Part shown: in pieces, positions 62,201 to 64,000 of the stretch
Layout: each line of letters opens with the position of its first letter
Position numbering within the stretch: position 1 is the first letter of the stretch
Assembly (NCBI RefSeq): GCF_033568475.1
Contig: NC_133120.1
Span: 86,136,151-86,200,150 of the forward strand
Source of the DNA: Henckelia pumila
Taxonomy: Eukaryota > Streptophyta > Magnoliopsida > Lamiales > Gesneriaceae
Length of the DNA: 64,000 bases
Reading direction: 5' to 3'
Notes under the pieces: generated by a model
Database searches by the model: none
The model's input: the letters and a program-made list of their open reading frames with translations, nothing else
Told to the model about the DNA's origin: nothing
Position numbers and translations under genes: made by a program

Positions 62201-63496
62201 AGCTCATAAAGAAATTCAACAAAAAAAAAGGCGCACAATAAACATTTTACCGAAATCCAATATAGCCAGCTTCCCATCTGGGGTCCGAATTAAATTTCCC
62301 GGATGTGGATCGGCATGGAAAAAGCCCGTGTCAAGCAACTGCAAATCAAGAAAAAGTAAGCAAGAGGAGTTTGTGGATGAATATAAAGGAGCTTTCTTTT
62401 TACTGATGATGTAGATTCCTAAGTAGCAACTTCTTAATATTTATCGCATCAATTTACGACCAGGCATATATATAACGTTCAAATCGGCACATAACAATTT
62501 CAATTTTTTATTTTAAAGATATTTGAACTACCAAGCATGGAGTGGCATCTGGCATTTTCGATTAGGCAACCATTAAAACTCAATATCAACACTAATTACC
62601 TGATTAAGGTAGCATATAACTCCAACATTAACCAACTCTCCAACATCACTTTCAGTACTTTGTGACAGCTTCTCCCCATCTATCCATTGTGTTGTCAGTA
62701 CCTTCCTAGCAGTATATTTTTTATAAGTCTTGGGCACAACTACCTGTAAGTTCGAATTTTAGGAAGTGTGATAAATCACAAATAAGGTTTTCATTACTTC
62801 TTTGGTTTTGACTTGTGATTTTGATCAATAACTTTGTTCAAGGAAAGTTACCTGGGGAAGGTCTTTCTTCATCATTTCTGCAAATATAGTTCCATTTTCC
62901 CCTTCATTAACATAATCAAGCTCCTCAAAGAAGCGAGCAGCCCATTCATCAACCAATCCAACAACATCAATAGAAATCTGAAGAAAATAGATGTCATTGG
63001 ATCTGTAGATGCATTTTTTTAATCATCTCTTTGGCAAGTTATATAGAAATGGGAACACAACAATCTATACCTGAGGAAATTTACGAAGAAAAAGTCCCAA
63101 GTTCCTTATGATGAACAAGTCAACTGTAACAGTCTCAAGGACAAAAGGTCTTTGAACCTTGACAGCTACTAAATCCCCAGTTTCCTTTATCCGGCCCTTA
63201 TAGACCTGGCCCAGTGATGCTGCCATTTATTTCCATAAGAATGCAATAAATAAGCTTCTGGTATTGCCCAAGGCCCAAGGGAAAAATCATAAACTTGAAC
63301 TTCTGAAATATTATACTCTATGCCATGTTGTGTCATCAGTAATTTGATACAAATAAATGCTGGTAAACCATTGAAGGCTTACAAGAGTACCTGCAGCGAT
63401 AGGGGAAGGAGAAAGTTCAGAGTATAAGTTATACCACGGCTGTCCAAGCTCTTCTTCAATAAGTGCCATAGCCACATCATCTGGAAACGATGGAAC
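59265..63496 (-). CDS. ABC1/UbiB atypical kinase (plastid ABC1K type), 3' part
   Basis: Nine exons on the minus strand: 63496-63391, 63219-63071, 62977-62852, 62743-62600, 62338-62251, 61675-61302, 61078-60758, 60322-60098, 59405-59265. They give 557 residues in continuous phase; the N-terminus with transit peptide and KxGQ motif lies beyond the right edge. Plant ABC1 kinases sit mostly in plastoglobules or mitochondria and influence prenyl-quinone metabolism. Seen: [14 protein letters not shown], the Ala-rich loop that replaces the Gly-rich loop of ordinary kinases; VAVKVQRPF (ATP Lys); [11 protein letters not shown] (Glu); [11 protein letters not shown] (catalytic Asp/Asn); AILDFGLV (metal Asp). 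A long C-terminal extension ([69 protein letters not shown]) resembles the longer plastid ABC1K proteins. I cannot name the exact paralogue. No catalytic residue is missing. Confidence 0.92.
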
Positions 63497-64000
63497 CTGC
63501 AAACGCAACGGACAACCAAGCCAACAATTAAAACCCTGATCACTCACATGTACACGTGAAAAATTTTCTGGCCAGAGGGCAGATAAAATGTTAGAAATGG
63601 TGTTGTCAAAGTTTCCATCGATGAGCCATGCAACTAATAAAATAAATGGCATGGCTAACATAAAATTCCAGTAGACCAGTACCCTGGACCTAATTGGGCC
63701 ATGCAGAAGAAAGAGCTGCATGGCACACTATGTTTCCCTTTAGCATTTCTATGACTTAGCTCACAAGGAAAGGAATTCACAGTCTTATCTAGATTGCATT
63801 TCCGCATTTCATATAAACTCAACCTTGCAAATATCACAATGCATACCCGATTAACCAGTGGTTCAGTATTGAGCAATGTATTTCTCGCTTAAAAAATTTA
63901 TTTAGATAAAGTGAATATAGCCTTGTTTAGGACAATACAAGATCAATACAAGTTCTCTTCAATTGAACACATTCTGGAACAAAAAGAAAAAGAAATTTAC
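63497..64000 (-). other. Intron of the ABC1 kinase gene
   Basis: The next exon upstream should end at a residue preceding [12 protein letters not shown]. No such exon is visible, so the intron seems to run to the window edge. Confidence 0.6.

Overview
The window is nuclear DNA of a flowering plant, most likely a eudicot. The evidence is AT-rich intergenic sequence with many (TA)n and (TAA)n tracts, GT-AG introns, plant-specific families (plastid-type ABC1 kinase, PLS-type PPR protein, PB1-RAF kinase, pectate lyase) and a deep nest of plant LTR retrotransposons plus a Helitron. I cannot name the species. Gene models were joined by hand from splice sites and checked for codon phase. Statements about Arabidopsis neighbours and protein lengths are from memory.

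Left gene block (1-23.2 kb): the 3' end of an ITP pyrophosphatase gene (+, 128-731); a 767-bp terminal-inverted-repeat element (1469-2235); a seven-exon pectate lyase gene (-, 8465-4464, 450 aa); about 12 kb of AT-rich intergenic DNA with decayed repeats; and a PAP23-like purple acid phosphatase gene (+, 20692-23151) that has lost about 100 codons of its metallophosphatase core. As I recall, PAP23, a pectate lyase and the ITPase are consecutive genes in Arabidopsis (At4g13700, At4g13710, At4g13720), so this trio looks like conserved microsynteny.

Transposon nest (23.2-48.7 kb): the outer layer is two related but non-identical minus-strand Ty3/Gypsy LTRs, 23212-24967 (with PPT) and 46914-48690 (with PBS). 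Between them lies a Ty1/Copia element with three later insertions: a complete 7.2-kb Tekay/Del-type Gypsy element in its 5' LTR (25414-32642, TSD TACTG), a solo Gypsy LTR in its pol (37586-38973), and a 3.3-kb non-autonomous Helitron in its 3' LTR (41978-45278). The Helitron insertion site can be checked against the other LTR of the same Copia element, which is still empty there. The first ~525 bp of the Copia 5' LTR are missing on the left and present in inverted orientation at the right edge, which points to a rearrangement. All coding regions in the nest carry stops or frameshifts.

Right gene block (49-64 kb): KAB1, a potassium channel beta subunit/aldo-keto reductase (+); a PB1-RAF-like kinase of group B4 type (+, 906 aa); a single-exon PPR gene (+); and the 3' two thirds of a plastid-type ABC1 atypical kinase gene (-, running off the right end). 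KAB1 and a PB1-RAF gene are also neighbours in Arabidopsis (At1g04690, At1g04700, from memory), so the transposon nest lies between two conserved blocks.

No clearly new gene system was found. The most interesting unexplained structures are regularly spaced TCGGA-N3-TCCGA dyads just upstream of the TATA box in two related Gypsy LTRs, a cluster of three perfect GC-rich hairpins in the Copia leader, and a compact GC-rich nested foldback at 52.1 kb.
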